A stretch of 64,000 nucleotides of DNA, from positions 488,001 through 552,000 of the forward strand of contig CALSFV010000272.1 of assembly GCA_943737045.1 (NCBI GenBank). Reading direction: 5' to 3'. The position numbers and the translations under genes were made by a program. This DNA comes from Parapristionchus giblindavisi. Taxonomy: Eukaryota; Nematoda; Chromadorea; Rhabditida; Diplogasteridae. Under the pieces are notes generated by a model. That model did not search any database and was not told the origin of the DNA. It was given only the letters and a program-made list of their open reading frames with translations. Shown here piece by piece: positions 13,696 to 25,937 of this stretch. Position 1 is the first letter of the stretch; each line of letters opens with the position of its first letter.

Positions 13696-15137
13696 TCAGG
13701 TGACTGCTCGCACTGGAAATGGGCCTGCTGACATGCGCTCAACGCATGAATCGTCCACCTATGAGAGCAACAAGTTGCCGGTTAAGAAACCGGTATGTTC
13801 GTTATCCTGTCAATAGTTGCTATTTGGCTCTTGTATTTGTATATTTGTTTTTATTTGGCTCTTGTGGGTTGAATGCGCACCTTGGCCTGTTGTCCTTTTT
13901 TAGCCACGACCAAAGTGTCTAACTTTAAAGAAGGATAATCATTTGGATCATACGTGGGCACCACTGCCGCTAGCGGCCATAAACCCCAGATTTTTGGCAC
14001 CCCCCGATTTTCCAACAAAATCACTCAAAATGACGTATAAGTGCTCCATTTTTTGCTTCCGACCCCCTATTGTCTGGCCTCCGATTTTCATTTCCAGCGG
14101 CAATGCCCGCCCACGTATGATTTGGATACCATAGCAATCCGGAAAAAAACCTTTATATGACCATTTCCGTTCTCATTTAAAACGTGGTTATTATTATTTC
14201 TATTTTATGATTATTATTACAGGTTGAGATGGTTCCGATCAAGGTTGAGGGACCCGAACCGGAGTTGGATTCATGGGACGACTATGATGACGCTGCGCCG
14301 TGCACCTTTGGCCAGTTCCCCAATCTGTCCAACAACAGTGGTGGTGGCGGATTTGGTGGTGGAGGAGGAGGATTCGGTAAGTGGCTGTTGAAGTAATGCA
14401 CAATCATAGGTCGAATAGATACGTTACAAAGTACCAAGCCTGACCGCATTTTGAGCCAAAATTTGCCAAAAATTGAAAAACCTAACCTAATTTCAAGCCA
14501 AATTTGCGAAAAATTGAAAAACCTGACAGCATTTTGAAAACCGATAACCTAGCTATTCGACATATGAATGTACAATCATAGGTCGAATAGCTACATTACA
14601 TATTTTCAAGTTCGTCGTGGTTTTATGATATTTTCGGATCGAAATGCAGTCAAACTTCGTACTTTATAACGTACTTTTCGACCTATGTGTGCAATCGATC
14701 CGCAAAGATTTGTTATAAATCAGAAGTTCACTTGATCTCTATCAAATAGCAATTATTGCTAGAAATGATAAAATTGAGTTATTGATCGTATCTCTTACAG
14801 GCGGTGGACGTGGTGGATACGACGGTTTGTTTTGCTCCAATCATCTGTATATTTAAATTTATTTATTTTATTTAAGGAGGGCGCGGTGGTAATGGCGGCA
14901 GTTTCCGTGGCGGATTTGATGGTATGCGATCTTATTGACGAGTGCTCTTATCAAGCAACGAATCGATATTAAGGTGGTCGTGGCGGAGGTCGTGGAGGCG
15001 GATTCGGTGGTGGAGATCGAGGCGGACGTGGAGGATTCGGTGGGGGAGACCGAGGTGGTCGCGGAGGTTACGGTGGCGGAGATCGAGGTGGATACGGTGG
15101 CGGATTCCGTGGTGGACGTGGAAGAGGAGGATTCTAA
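11100..15137 (+). CDS. Low-complexity RGG-box protein (Gln/Pro/Ala repeats), probable RNA-binding
   Basis: Twelve exons (11100-11255, 11547-11708, 11758-11857, 11962-12029, 12106-12156, 12233-12298, 12420-13589, 13700-13792, 14223-14376, 14801-14824, 14877-14921, 14974-15137) join in frame to 750 residues. Residues about 1-106 are helical and charged/hydrophobic (VEKLLRQMTCYRLEEQLREI; LLLLEYSRSTDVSANERLL) and may be a dimerisation or binding domain. A disordered Ser/Thr/Gln region follows. The large exon holds about 19 copies of an 11-residue motif around QE[YF]xAP. Then comes an acidic stretch (PEPELDSWDDYDD) and a Gly/Arg tail with many RGG and GGGDRGG units. RGG tails bind RNA, are methylated on Arg and favour condensates. 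I did not recognise the family; a stress-granule or RNP scaffold is an inference. Codon periodicity and exact phases at all junctions support a real gene. Confidence 0.85.
12900..13530 (+). repeat. Coding minisatellite, QE[YF]xAP repeats
   Basis: About 19 degenerate copies of a roughly 33-bp coding unit, core CARGAGTWTGYWGCNCC. Some neighbouring pairs form a near-identical 66-bp higher-order unit (13070-13215). It lies wholly in the 1170-bp exon of the RGG gene. All length steps keep the reading frame. The long antisense frame at 12759-13478 is a shadow of this repeat. Confidence 0.9.
13662..13696 (+). repeat. (ATT)n tract at a splice acceptor
   Basis: About 11 ATT triplets run directly into the TTTCAG acceptor (ends 13699) of the RGG gene's eighth exon. 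The tract makes up part of the pyrimidine-rich 3' end of the intron. Confidence 0.85.
13949..14119. mobile_element. MITE-like palindrome, CATACGTGGGC family, copy 2
   Basis: 171 bp running from CATACGTGGGCACCACTGCC to GGCAATGCCCGCCCACGTATG. It shares CCGATTTTCATTTCCAGCGG with copy 1 (5577-5779). It is inserted in an intron of the RGG gene. Confidence 0.85.
14407..14690. mobile_element. ATAGGTCGAATAGCTA family, copy 2 (compound)
   Basis: Two elements of the family side by side: 14407-14567 and a diverged one at about 14577-14690. Each is bounded by ATAGGTCGAATAG and TTCGACCTATG-type ends. They are inserted in an RGG-gene intron. Confidence 0.8.
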
Positions 15138-16923
15138 AGATCTAAAGAGGGATCCCATCGTTCTTTTATATTGTTTTTACTGTTTTCTTCGTTTCTATCG
15201 CTTTTATTGTATCCAGTACTCTGATACGCCTTTTAATCATCTTTCACTTCTTTCCTCTTCATTTTAGAAGAAATAGTACTGTTGTTGTAATATCTCATGT
15301 AATACCTTGCTACCGTATTTGTTAATAGTTGTTCTTCGAAAAGTATGGCAAATATATTAGTTATGCTGTGATACGAGGTCGTTTTCAATACTTGTTTATC
15401 ATCATGGTGCTGGTTTTACAATCCACACATATGTTTGTGATCTTTTAGCAAGCACAGGCAGAGTGGGGAAGGGCTACAACTCACATCCTACAGACAGTCT
15501 AGCATACTGTAGCCATAACAAGCAATTGAACCTCGGCTACAAACAAAGAACAATAATTTACACAGCATTGGGAGTAGAGAAATTGTTCGCTAGTAATATT
15601 CATAACGGATACGCTTATATGAGAAGCCCTCCGATTTTTTCCCAGGGTGGGGTCAACGCACCAGAATTTACATCGTTATCTCCAAAAATGACTCATTGGA
15701 AAGTGCGAAAGCATCACTGATTAAAATTAGTATAAATCAATTCCTTCATTAGAACCGTATAAATTCTGGCGCCATGACCTCACTGGTAAAATTCGGCCGA
15801 GTCTCACATGGACTACGAAATCAGATGAGCAATGCAATAGATTGGAAGAAAAAGGATGAATTCAAATGCGAGCGGATAGATTCTAGCATTGCACAGCAAC
15901 AAGGATGGGTATAGAATAGTGTATAGTATCAATCAATACAGCAATATATGGGGCGTGGAGTACGGTAGTGATGGGTAGTTGTGGTATACGGTAAGCGTTT
16001 ATGAGAATAATAGACGTACACGGATATTACAGGGCATTCTGAATACAGGGGGGGGGGGAACAAAGCAGCTTTAGCACGGGAAGACGCTGGCAATTAATCA
16101 ATCAATAGACATAGATACTATACAGGGGAATATATTATAATACTATTTAGGCGGGTGCGACGAAAGCCAACAGCCAACAATAAGTTTGACACTACCCGAC
16201 AGAGAGAATCCAAATTGGTTGTGAGGCCGACATCTCCAAATATGTATACGGTGTGTGGTGTGATTGATTGGGCGGCGGTATACGGTAGGTAGGGCAGAGG
16301 TAGGGGACGACATTTATAAATCATCGTAGGCGGGGTGAGTGTGTGTGTGTGTTCGTAGAATGACACCAGACACGTAATAGGGGGGGGGGGAGACATGGAG
16401 GGGATATACAGAGATTATCGATTGGCGGGACAATCTATTGATTGATTAGGATTACCGGATCATGCATATAGGGTACGTAAAGACTGATGGAGAGAGATAC
16501 TGTAGAGAAGTACGGTGGTTCATGAATATATCGAGACTAGAAAGGCGGAAAATAATCAATAACTCTACGAACACGGAGAAGAAAACAGCGATCAAACGGT
16601 CTTGGGTAAAATGTAGCGAGGGAAAAGAGGCTTGGTTAGACGTACATTAATACTACTAAATATAATATATAGATATAGATATAGAGGAAGTTAAGCATGA
16701 TGAATACAATCAATCAATCTAAGGGGATCAATAAATCAATAAACAGCGACTGCATAGGCACCCGTAATTGGGGGCGAACCTGGGCAACCAGCCTCAATTT
16801 GAAAAAAATGGGTAAAAACCTGCAGGGAGTCGGTGCGGGGGACCTATCTAGTCACTGTCAATAAAACAAATCAATCAATCAATAAAATTTTAGGGGGTAA
16901 AAAATCAATCGATCGATCGATAA
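15138..16923. other. Convergent intergenic region, RGG gene to PP2C gene
   Basis: 1.8 kb between two stop codons facing each other. It should contain both 3' UTRs. It holds a G run (16047-16056), GTGTGT (16337-16350) and TACGGTA words. No exon is supported, and short frames such as 15463-15720 show no recognisable family. Confidence 0.6.
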
Positions 16924-17963
16924 TCATGACGCAGCAATGCTGGCGGACGTGGCGTCGGCGTCATTGTGGGCGGAGTTTGGGGCCGCGGCGGCGTCTTGTC
17001 GACTCGCGATCACGGCTTCGGCCAGGGAGCGCGTGAGCAGACGCACGTGCGGATCCTCCGGAATCAGCTGCAATCGATCAATCGATAATTAGTCAAATTA
17101 CAGTACACACATTTTCACACTCGCCTCATTTTCAGGATCGACCCCCTATATAAGGCTCATTTTTATGCGAAAGACTACATATTTAAGCGAAAAATAACGA
17201 TTTCCACAATACTTCCAAAATCGACCCACTGTATAAAATCGATCAATCGATAATACAAATTCAATCGATAATCCAAATTCGCTAGATTTCGTAAAAAATC
17301 ACTCAAAATGAAGCAAAAGTGAGTAGGGAGTCCATCAACTTGGCAATGCCCCGCCCCATTATAATTGTACAACGAGAGGTCAGTCAAAGCGCATAGAGTA
17401 CAGTATAAAATTAGCAATCTCCAATCAATGCTTTGCGGCATACAGTATCGTTACAGTAGTCTTCCCAATCAATCAATCAATCGATAGATACCGTACCTCG
17501 GGACGGGTTGTGGTGAGTGTCCGCAGGACGTACTCTACCGAGATCTCGTCGGGCTTCTCACCCGACGCCAGGGATTCGTCTACGATTTCTGCAATCAATA
17601 AATCAATAACAGAACAATACCTACAGTATTACAACCAATCGATATTCAAATAACAGAAATCGGTCTACGAAACATACCAATCAATAGTATCCCCATATTC
17701 GATCAATAAGCGTGCTGATCAATCAATAAGTAAATACAGTATACCGTACCACTCTAATCAACCAATCAATAAGTAAGTACAGTATACCGTACCACTCAAG
17801 GCGTGCTTGATCGCATCCATCTGCTTCTCCTCCTCCTTCACTTTGTCGTCATGAATGGCCGGCGCGCCCTCGAAGCACACGAGCAGGAAGGTCATGTTGT
17901 CACGAGAGCCCTTCGACAGACACGCGTCCAGCACCTGATGAGATATCGATCGATCAATAGATC

Positions 17964-18006
<43 letters not shown>

Positions 18007-21000
18007 TTTATTCCTTCAAATGAACGCATCGGGTATGGGATCGGGAATATCTGTTAGACAATTGTGAAAGATTTCCGTCGCCAAGGCGAATCGATAATCG
18101 GTAGATCAATAATTAAGGGAGATCAATCGATTATTCCATACTATATACCGTACATATTGTACCCTGCTATTAATTGATGTGCAATGAGCAAGCAAGCGAA
18201 AAACAATGCTTACTGACATTGTTGGCTCATTGTAGTGCGCGTGCGACACGAAACCCCCTGGTACTACCAATCGCTATTGATAGCGCTCAAGTGACCCCAT
18301 ACTCCGGTGAATCAATCACTCAATAGATCAATCGATTATTCCATACTTTATACCCTACATATTGCACCCTGCTATTAATTGATGTGCCATGAGTAAGCAA
18401 GCGAAAAACAATGCTTACTGACATTGTTGGCTCATTGTAGTGCGCGTGCGACACGAAACCCCCTGGTACTACCAATCGCTATTGATAGCGCTCAAGTGAC
18501 CCCATACTCCGGTGAATCAATCAATCAATAGATCAATAATGAAGGGCGATCAATCGATTATTCCATACTTTATACCCTACATATTGTACCCTGATATTAA
18601 TTGATGTGCAATGAGCAAGCAAGCGAAAAACAATGCTTACTGACATTGTTGGCTCATTGTAATGCGCGTGAGACACGAAACCCCCTGGCACTACCAATCG
18701 CTATTGATAGCGCTCAAATGGCCCATATTCTCGCGAATCCATCAATAAATCCCATAGGTGGGCATGCTGGGGGGAAAGACTGTGCGCAAACCAAAGAACT
18801 GTAAGGAAAGGCTATGCGCATGGCCATTTTTTGCAGATTTGACTTGAAATTTTGCAATTTATGCGAGGCAAAGCTATGCGCAAGGCCCCGTAAGGGAAGG
18901 AAAGGCTGTGCGCAAAAAGAATTCGTTTTCATGCGCCCACCTATGATAAATCCATTGATATTTCCTGTTCGAGATGGTCCCTATCAAACCTCTAACTGGA
19001 ACACTGGCGATCTGATAGCTATCGATAATAAACTCCTGTCATCTTCCCCAAGTCCTTTCTATCATCATTATTATTATTTCTCGCACCTGTTACGGGTGTA
19101 TCAAATAAATAAAATAAATTCATTGATACGGTAACCAATCAATAAATCGATAAAACCGCTACCGTACCTCATTGCACACTTTGTCGAGACCATTGGTGGC
19201 GACGTGCAGACGCGATTCGACGAACCGGCACAGCTCCTCGTTCGACATCACGTCGTAGATGCCGTCACAGGCGAGGATGAGGAACTCGTCCGACTCCTGC
19301 AACGATCGACAGGATTACGGTAGGATCGCAGATTGATTATTTGCCGACCGTGGCACAAATAATGATTTTTTTGCTTCACTAACGAATCATGTGTTTTTGT
19401 TGGCAAAAAATTGAAAAGGAAAACCAACATTTCAACAAAACATCAAAGTTAAAAAGTGTTGTCGAAACGGCGAATCAACAGGATGTTCACATGGTTTATA
19501 AATCAATATTAATATTAAAATATATTAACATTAATATTATATGTATCAATCAATCAATAAATCAGTCAATCAATCGATCGATAAATACCTGTCGTTCTAG
19601 GAAGTAAATATCGGGTTCGGGTGAGACCTGCTGACGAGAGGCACACAGGGCAGAGTTACCCTGTAATTAATTATTATTGTTATTATTATTATTATTATTA
19701 TTCAATAAACAAGATGAATCCCGCTAATACGTGTAAAATACAACTCCGGCTAACAATTAGCTTTTGCCTTCTCCAATCCAAATTACCCAATGGATAATAC
19801 CCATCGACCACAACCCGGTAATCAGTGCGTATATAGCCCACCTTGTACTCGAAATCACCAAGTGCGCGGGAGACGGCCAGCGATCCGTTGATGCGCTGTA
19901 TCATCACGGACCTGCAAGCAAAGCAAATAAAATATTGATTTTTGTAATCGATAAATCGATTTTAAAAACAAATTGAAGAAAACTATCAACCAAAATCAAT
20001 AACCACAATTATCCGTGTAATTTTGCACACAATTTTCAGCACGTTCACACAGTATACCATGTCTACACCCTAGCTACAACTCGCAGTCTCAATCAATATG
20101 AGCCTTCTACCGTACTCAAAGATGAATCAATCAATAAAATCGATTCGCAATCAATCAATAAGAGCCTTCTACCGTACCCGCCAGCATTGATGATCCTCTG
20201 TCGCTCCTTCTCATTGCAGGGTTTGTGGTCGTCGGTGCCAAACTTGTCCTCGCCAGCACGCGAGAACACCGCCCGAGAGTCGCCTGAGATCGTATTATTA
20301 TTATGATTATTATTATTATTATTATTAACGTATTGATATAATTCTTTCTTTCGTCTATAAACATCCCTCGTTATGTCTTCCAAAACCCGTCAGATCCGCG
20401 TCGCAAGATGTGACCATGTAACGCCAGCAGCACAGTACAAACAATGTTATATCGAAAACAACCCCAAGTATTTTGAAACTCCCGCTCTGGCAATGCTCTC
20501 TCGCTTTCGTTGTTTACGATAGTGTTGCCAGAGCGGATAGTTTCAATGTAGCTCGGGATGTGCCTTTTACGTCTGCACTTGTACACAGTCCCTTTCAATC
20601 CTCATCAATCAATAATTGATTCCAGTGGGTAATCAATAACCATTCCCTAAGACTCTAGGTTCAATGCGCAATACAGCGGTAGAGAAGAGAAGACATGAGT
20701 CAGGGCCACGGTCAAATAACTTCCTTCTTACTCTATGTCTACCTGTATGTTCAATGAACATTGTTCATCCCCCTTCCCTCTTCATTCCCCCCTCGCACAC
20801 ACATACTCATTCATTGCTAGAAAGTGGCTGCAGATGAACCGAGAGAGGAAGAGGTATATAGGGAGAGGTAGAGAGAGGGAGAGAAAGGAGAGGTAGAGCC
20901 AGAGAAATAGATAGAGGTAGGGAGGCGGAGAGGTAGAGAAAAACGAAGAATTGCAAAAAATGGGTAGAGACAGAGTCCATTGACGTGCGTGCTAGTGTCA

Positions 21001-22461
21001 TATCTATCGCTGCTCTCATTCCTTCTCTCTCTAAACTGATCTATCTGCTCCTCTTTCACTTGCTCTTCAGTATCAATTTACACGTGGACAGTTTGCAAGT
21101 ATGCACAGAGAGATTGAGTGACTCAGACAGTCAGAGAAATAACTTTATTGCTAGTTAGCTAGAGAGAGAGAGGGCTAGCGTGAGAGTCAGACTACCAGAC
21201 AGACAGATATCTATGATAGATAGCTAGATAATGAGAGAGAGGCAGTCGCCAGTCACATTTCCGCTTCGTCCACTCTTCATCTCTTCTTCTCAATCCATAG
21301 CACATAATTTCACAAGTAATAAAGGCCAACACAGTAAGCGCGTTGTCCATTGACGTTTGTGCCCCTATCACACGTCGTGTAGTCTGCCCCAACAGGTCGA
21401 AAAGTAGGTTGCAAACTACGAAGCCTGGCCGCATTTTGAGCCGAAATTTTCAGAAAAATCGGAAAACCTGACCGCATTTTGCGGTGAAAATTCCCGAAAA
21501 CAAATCAAAAACTTGGCCGCGTTTTGAAAATGTGCAATGTAGCTAGCTATTCGACCCATGCCTCCTCCTCCTTTGACCATACCCAAGATGCACACCTAGG
21601 AATTGGTATGTATGTGTCGTGCACATCGGTGGTGAATTTTACCCATTACAGAGATCATATGTGCCGTGCACAATAGTAAATTTTACAAATACAGAGATCG
21701 CCTTGCGTCCGGTGAGATGGGCACAGAACAAGACACACACACATAGATGGACATAGATATGAGAAGCAACTATACTGTAGTTAGATAAGCCAAACTCATC
21801 AACAACTATACTGTATGCTGCATAGGTCGAATAGCTAGGTTATCGGTTTTCAAAAAGCGGTCAGACTTTTCGATTTTTGGCAAATTTGGCTCAAAATGCG
21901 GTCAGGTTTTACGATTTTGTTTTGGAAATTTTGGTTCAAAATGCGGTCAGGCTTGGTGCTTTGTAGCATACCTTTCGACCTATGGTATGCTGTATGAATT
22001 ATACTAAATGTAGATAAGCAAAGAGACACAAAAGGAACGTTTTTTTTAAAACTTCATTTGTATACTAGCTGTTCATCTTGCGATATCAACATTTAGGAAT
22101 ATCTGTACCAAATCCCTGGATCGCTGCTCTTCAAAGATTCAACAACTGGGATGGATAAGAGAGATTGCCCCCCCCCCCCCCAACAACAAAAGACAAAGGG
22201 TGAGAGAGAGAGAAAGTGTGTATGAGAGTGGAAAAAGAGAAGCAGGCGTGAGGAAGGTTAGTGAAAGATAGAAAGAAGAAGAAGAGGATGATGAAGAATA
22301 ATGGTGAGAAGGACCTTCCTCTCTCTCAATCCCTCTTACATCTTCATCCTTCCTCTATCTCTCACCAAGTTTCTCTACACTTTGAAACCAATCCCCCCCA
22401 CCTTCTACATTTTCGTCACAGCTAGATAGACTCTAGTCATGATGCTAGATAGGGACAGAGG

Positions 22462-22515
<54 letters not shown>

Positions 22516-25500
22516 TAGAGTCATGACGCCTTCAAGAATGGCTAATCTCTGGGTAGCAATAGAGAGGGAGGGATAAACAATGCCTCGAGGGTGAAACCCA
22601 AAAACAGAGATGGAGGAGTCCAAAGGAGGCAAGAGGAATAATGATACATGGTTGTGTTGTGGTGTGGGGAACATGAAAGAAACTCTCAGGCCTAATCGAT
22701 ATTACTGAAGAAAACAGTACTTCGAACTAATCGATATTTAATGATTACGAAACTTATTGAAACAACTACTGTAAAATCAAATACAATCTCAGTAATCCCT
22801 TCTATTTCATCAATTGATCTTTGATCTTCCTCCCCCCCCAACACTAACCGAGATTGGCAATGACGATGTGTGAGGGAGTGAGAATGGCGCACACCGCGGT
22901 GGTCCCACTTCGGTCCTGCAAAGATAGCAGGATGGATACAGTAATCAAGGAAAAATAGAGAAATTGATCGAATGCACCAAGCTACAGTATCCTCAGTCAT
23001 CGTCTCAAGAAACTACCGTACCTAATCAATGCTCAATCAATACCATCCCTCTACCGTACCTTTCCTCCGGCCTGATCAAGCCTCTTGCGAATCTTCTCGT
23101 CGAGATCGAGAAAGGCACTCTTGAGTCCCTCCTCGAGCATGGGTCGTGATCGATCACACAGCCGACCGTCCTGCTCCGCCAGCACTTCCTTCATCTGAAA
23201 TTATCGATTTATTGATTGATTAACCATGAATGTTTTTACGAAATTCGATAAATCACCTTGCTAATGTTGATTTGCGTAATTTTTAATATAAGAAACATGC
23301 GACATTAACCAATTATCACACTTGCCAAGTCAGCAGTCGTGATACATGCCAGATCCCCGTTTCAACGCGTTTCTATATATGCCCAATCGTTCAAGAGACC
23401 GTTGCCATCCATAAGAATATCCGTTATGAAACAATAATACCAGTCAAAATCTATCAATGTTCACATATCACATGATTATATTGATGCATCGCATACCGTA
23501 CACCTATCATCTTCATCATCATGGAAAAAACCTTACCACCACGCGATGGTATTGTATTTTATGTGTCCCTAATAATACCACTACCGTAAGCATGTCTATA
23601 CTTGCTACCGTATAATACAGTATACCTTAGTACAGTATAGCATAGTACAGTATACCATAGTGCAGTATACCTTAGTACAGTATACCTGAGTACAGTATAC
23701 CTTAGAGAAAGCCTCCGACTCGAGCATGGTCGACGTGACATTCGACGCGGCGCACTCCGCCGCAATGGATCCGGCGTGACCGTCAAAGACAGCGAAGAAT
23801 GACCACGTGTTGAAGGGTGCCTCCTCGCCCATTTTCACCTGCAATCAATCAATAAACTAACATATTCAATCAATAATCTAATATGTTAGTGTTGTTTCGT
23901 GGTCATGCCGTAGTCTACGAAGAGTTACTTCTAATACTATTACTTCAACTATTAGCTCTTCTTGCGATAACAATCACCTTCAAATTAGTATTACTGTAAG
24001 AAGAGCGCATCATTAAATTGATAATCACCACTATTATCTCAGTCGCATACCGCATTTTAGATAATAGCGCACGCTTCGGAATATAAAACATGGTTCTGGG
24101 TGCGGTAATGTCATAATGGGATCCACCCCATTGCTCATGCACGTCATTCCGAATTCTCACATTCAGAAATTAATCAATAATTCAATCAATCAATCAATAT
24201 TCTACCCTCCTTGATCTGTTCCCTGTTCATACAACACACACACAACCTAACATGTTATCAACCATTCCCCCATCCGCGTGATGCGAGTTAAAAGTACTTC
24301 TTTTTATTTCATCACTCACTCATTCATTCATCATCAAACTGTAATATAAAAACTGTACTACTGACACGTATCTCTGTCACATGTCTATCAAATCAAAGTT
24401 CCCTTCTGTCCTCCCTTATCTTTGTCTATCTCTACCTACCAGCTCTTTTTTTAAAACTACTTATAATTCGCCACTGGAAGTGTTGTGATGTACTGTGATG
24501 CAATGTTCTTTCGCTTGTAGCTCACTCAAAATAAGCTTGATGTGAGTGACGTATTTCAAGTGCACATTGTTTGTGTTCAATGTCTCTAGATAAAGCTTTC
24601 CTAATATGTTAGCATATTCCTAATAAAGTTTGTTCCCCGTCTCCCGCTCCCTCGCACTTTTCATCGCGACCACGATACATGAAATCACGTGGTCGCCGTC
24701 GTGTCCAAGTGTCAAACAACAATCGAGATCGGAGGTGGATTATCAACCAACTACTTGAGCGAAAACCAAGGGACATGGAGAGAGAAGTAAGGGGAGACAG
24801 AGAGAGGCAGAGATATTTGTGACAACTCTCGCACTAATAATAGACATACACTACTCAACACACAATATTCTCGTGATTTATTGCATGCGCACACTAATCG
24901 ACATGTTCAATCTACTATCGTGATCATCACCACAACTCAAAAGTGACCAAACCATGTATTGATTGATTAGATTAACAGATTACAGTAACAATAAGGGTGC
25001 GGTTACTGTAGTGATGGCTCGCCCTGCCATTTCTTGTGCTGTTTTGCCGTGGATTGCGAACGTAATGTATAGGTCGAATAGCTAGGTTATCGGTTTTAAA
25101 AATCCGGTCAAGTTTTTCGATTTTTGGCAAATTTGGCTCAAAATGAGGAAGATGTGACGAATTGCGAGATATTCTTCGCGTACAGCCTAAAAACTGATCA
25201 TACTTGCTCAAGTATGGCTCCTTAATCGAAAACAAAAAATAACCTTAAAACTCGCCAATCCTCGCACTTTTTTCCTAATAGTATCAACGCTGTGCGCTAG
25301 ATATATAATACACAGAATATCGTTGTTTTCTCTCGTCCAAGAAACGATAAATTAGTGTTATTAAATTACCATTCCCTCCCGCATCTGCCTCTCAATCTTT
25401 CATAATGCATCCAATCAGTAGCAGTAAGGCGAGAGACATAGATAGAGAGAGAGATAGAGAGACAGGCAGACATACTAGGTATATAGTTTGTCATTCCTCC

Positions 25501-25869
25501 CTCTGCCCATGCATGACATCAGGACCAGAAGGGGGGCTACAGAGTACGCGCATACATGCATGCATTCATTCATTCCCACACCCACCGAGATACCACCACC
25601 ACACCACGCATGGTGGCGATGAATAAGACATGTCGCCCTTCTACACCACGTCACGCACAGTGTATTACATAGTGCGCCATTTCATCAGATGGGAGGTGAC
25701 TAAATCGGAGTGACTATTAAAAGATCAAGGAGAGAGACGATGATATCATCGTGTGCTCTTCTGCTATTTCCTAAAACCCAGTGTTTCTCCAAAACAGGGG
25801 CATAGGTCATTGAAAACTTGACAAACTGCCAAAAAATACTGTATAGTACATCATGCTGTATTTTAATCG

Positions 25870-25937
<68 letters not shown>

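Larger units (their letters stand above)
17935..19167 (-). other. PP2C intron with triplicated 210-bp block
   Basis: This intron holds an AAT array (17966-18005), three long tandem copies (18114-18745) and a GTGGGC hairpin element (18753-18945). No exon is needed: PP2C exons on each side match the family without a gap. Confidence 0.85.
20284..22848 (-). other. Long PP2C intron, repeat-rich
   Basis: 2.6 kb between exons encoding ANLG and DSRAVF. It contains an ATT array (20297-20326), a CCGCTCTGGCAA hairpin (20475-20545), GAGAGGTAGAG-rich DNA (20838-20940), two ATAGGTCGAATAG elements and a GA array (22463-22501). No coding exon is supported. Confidence 0.8.

Noticed and set aside
14868..15158. 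Ser/Thr-rich antisense frame opposite the RGG tail
   Set aside because: Complement of GGN/CGN codons. The + strand RGG exons have matching splice phases and a stop, so they are the real gene.
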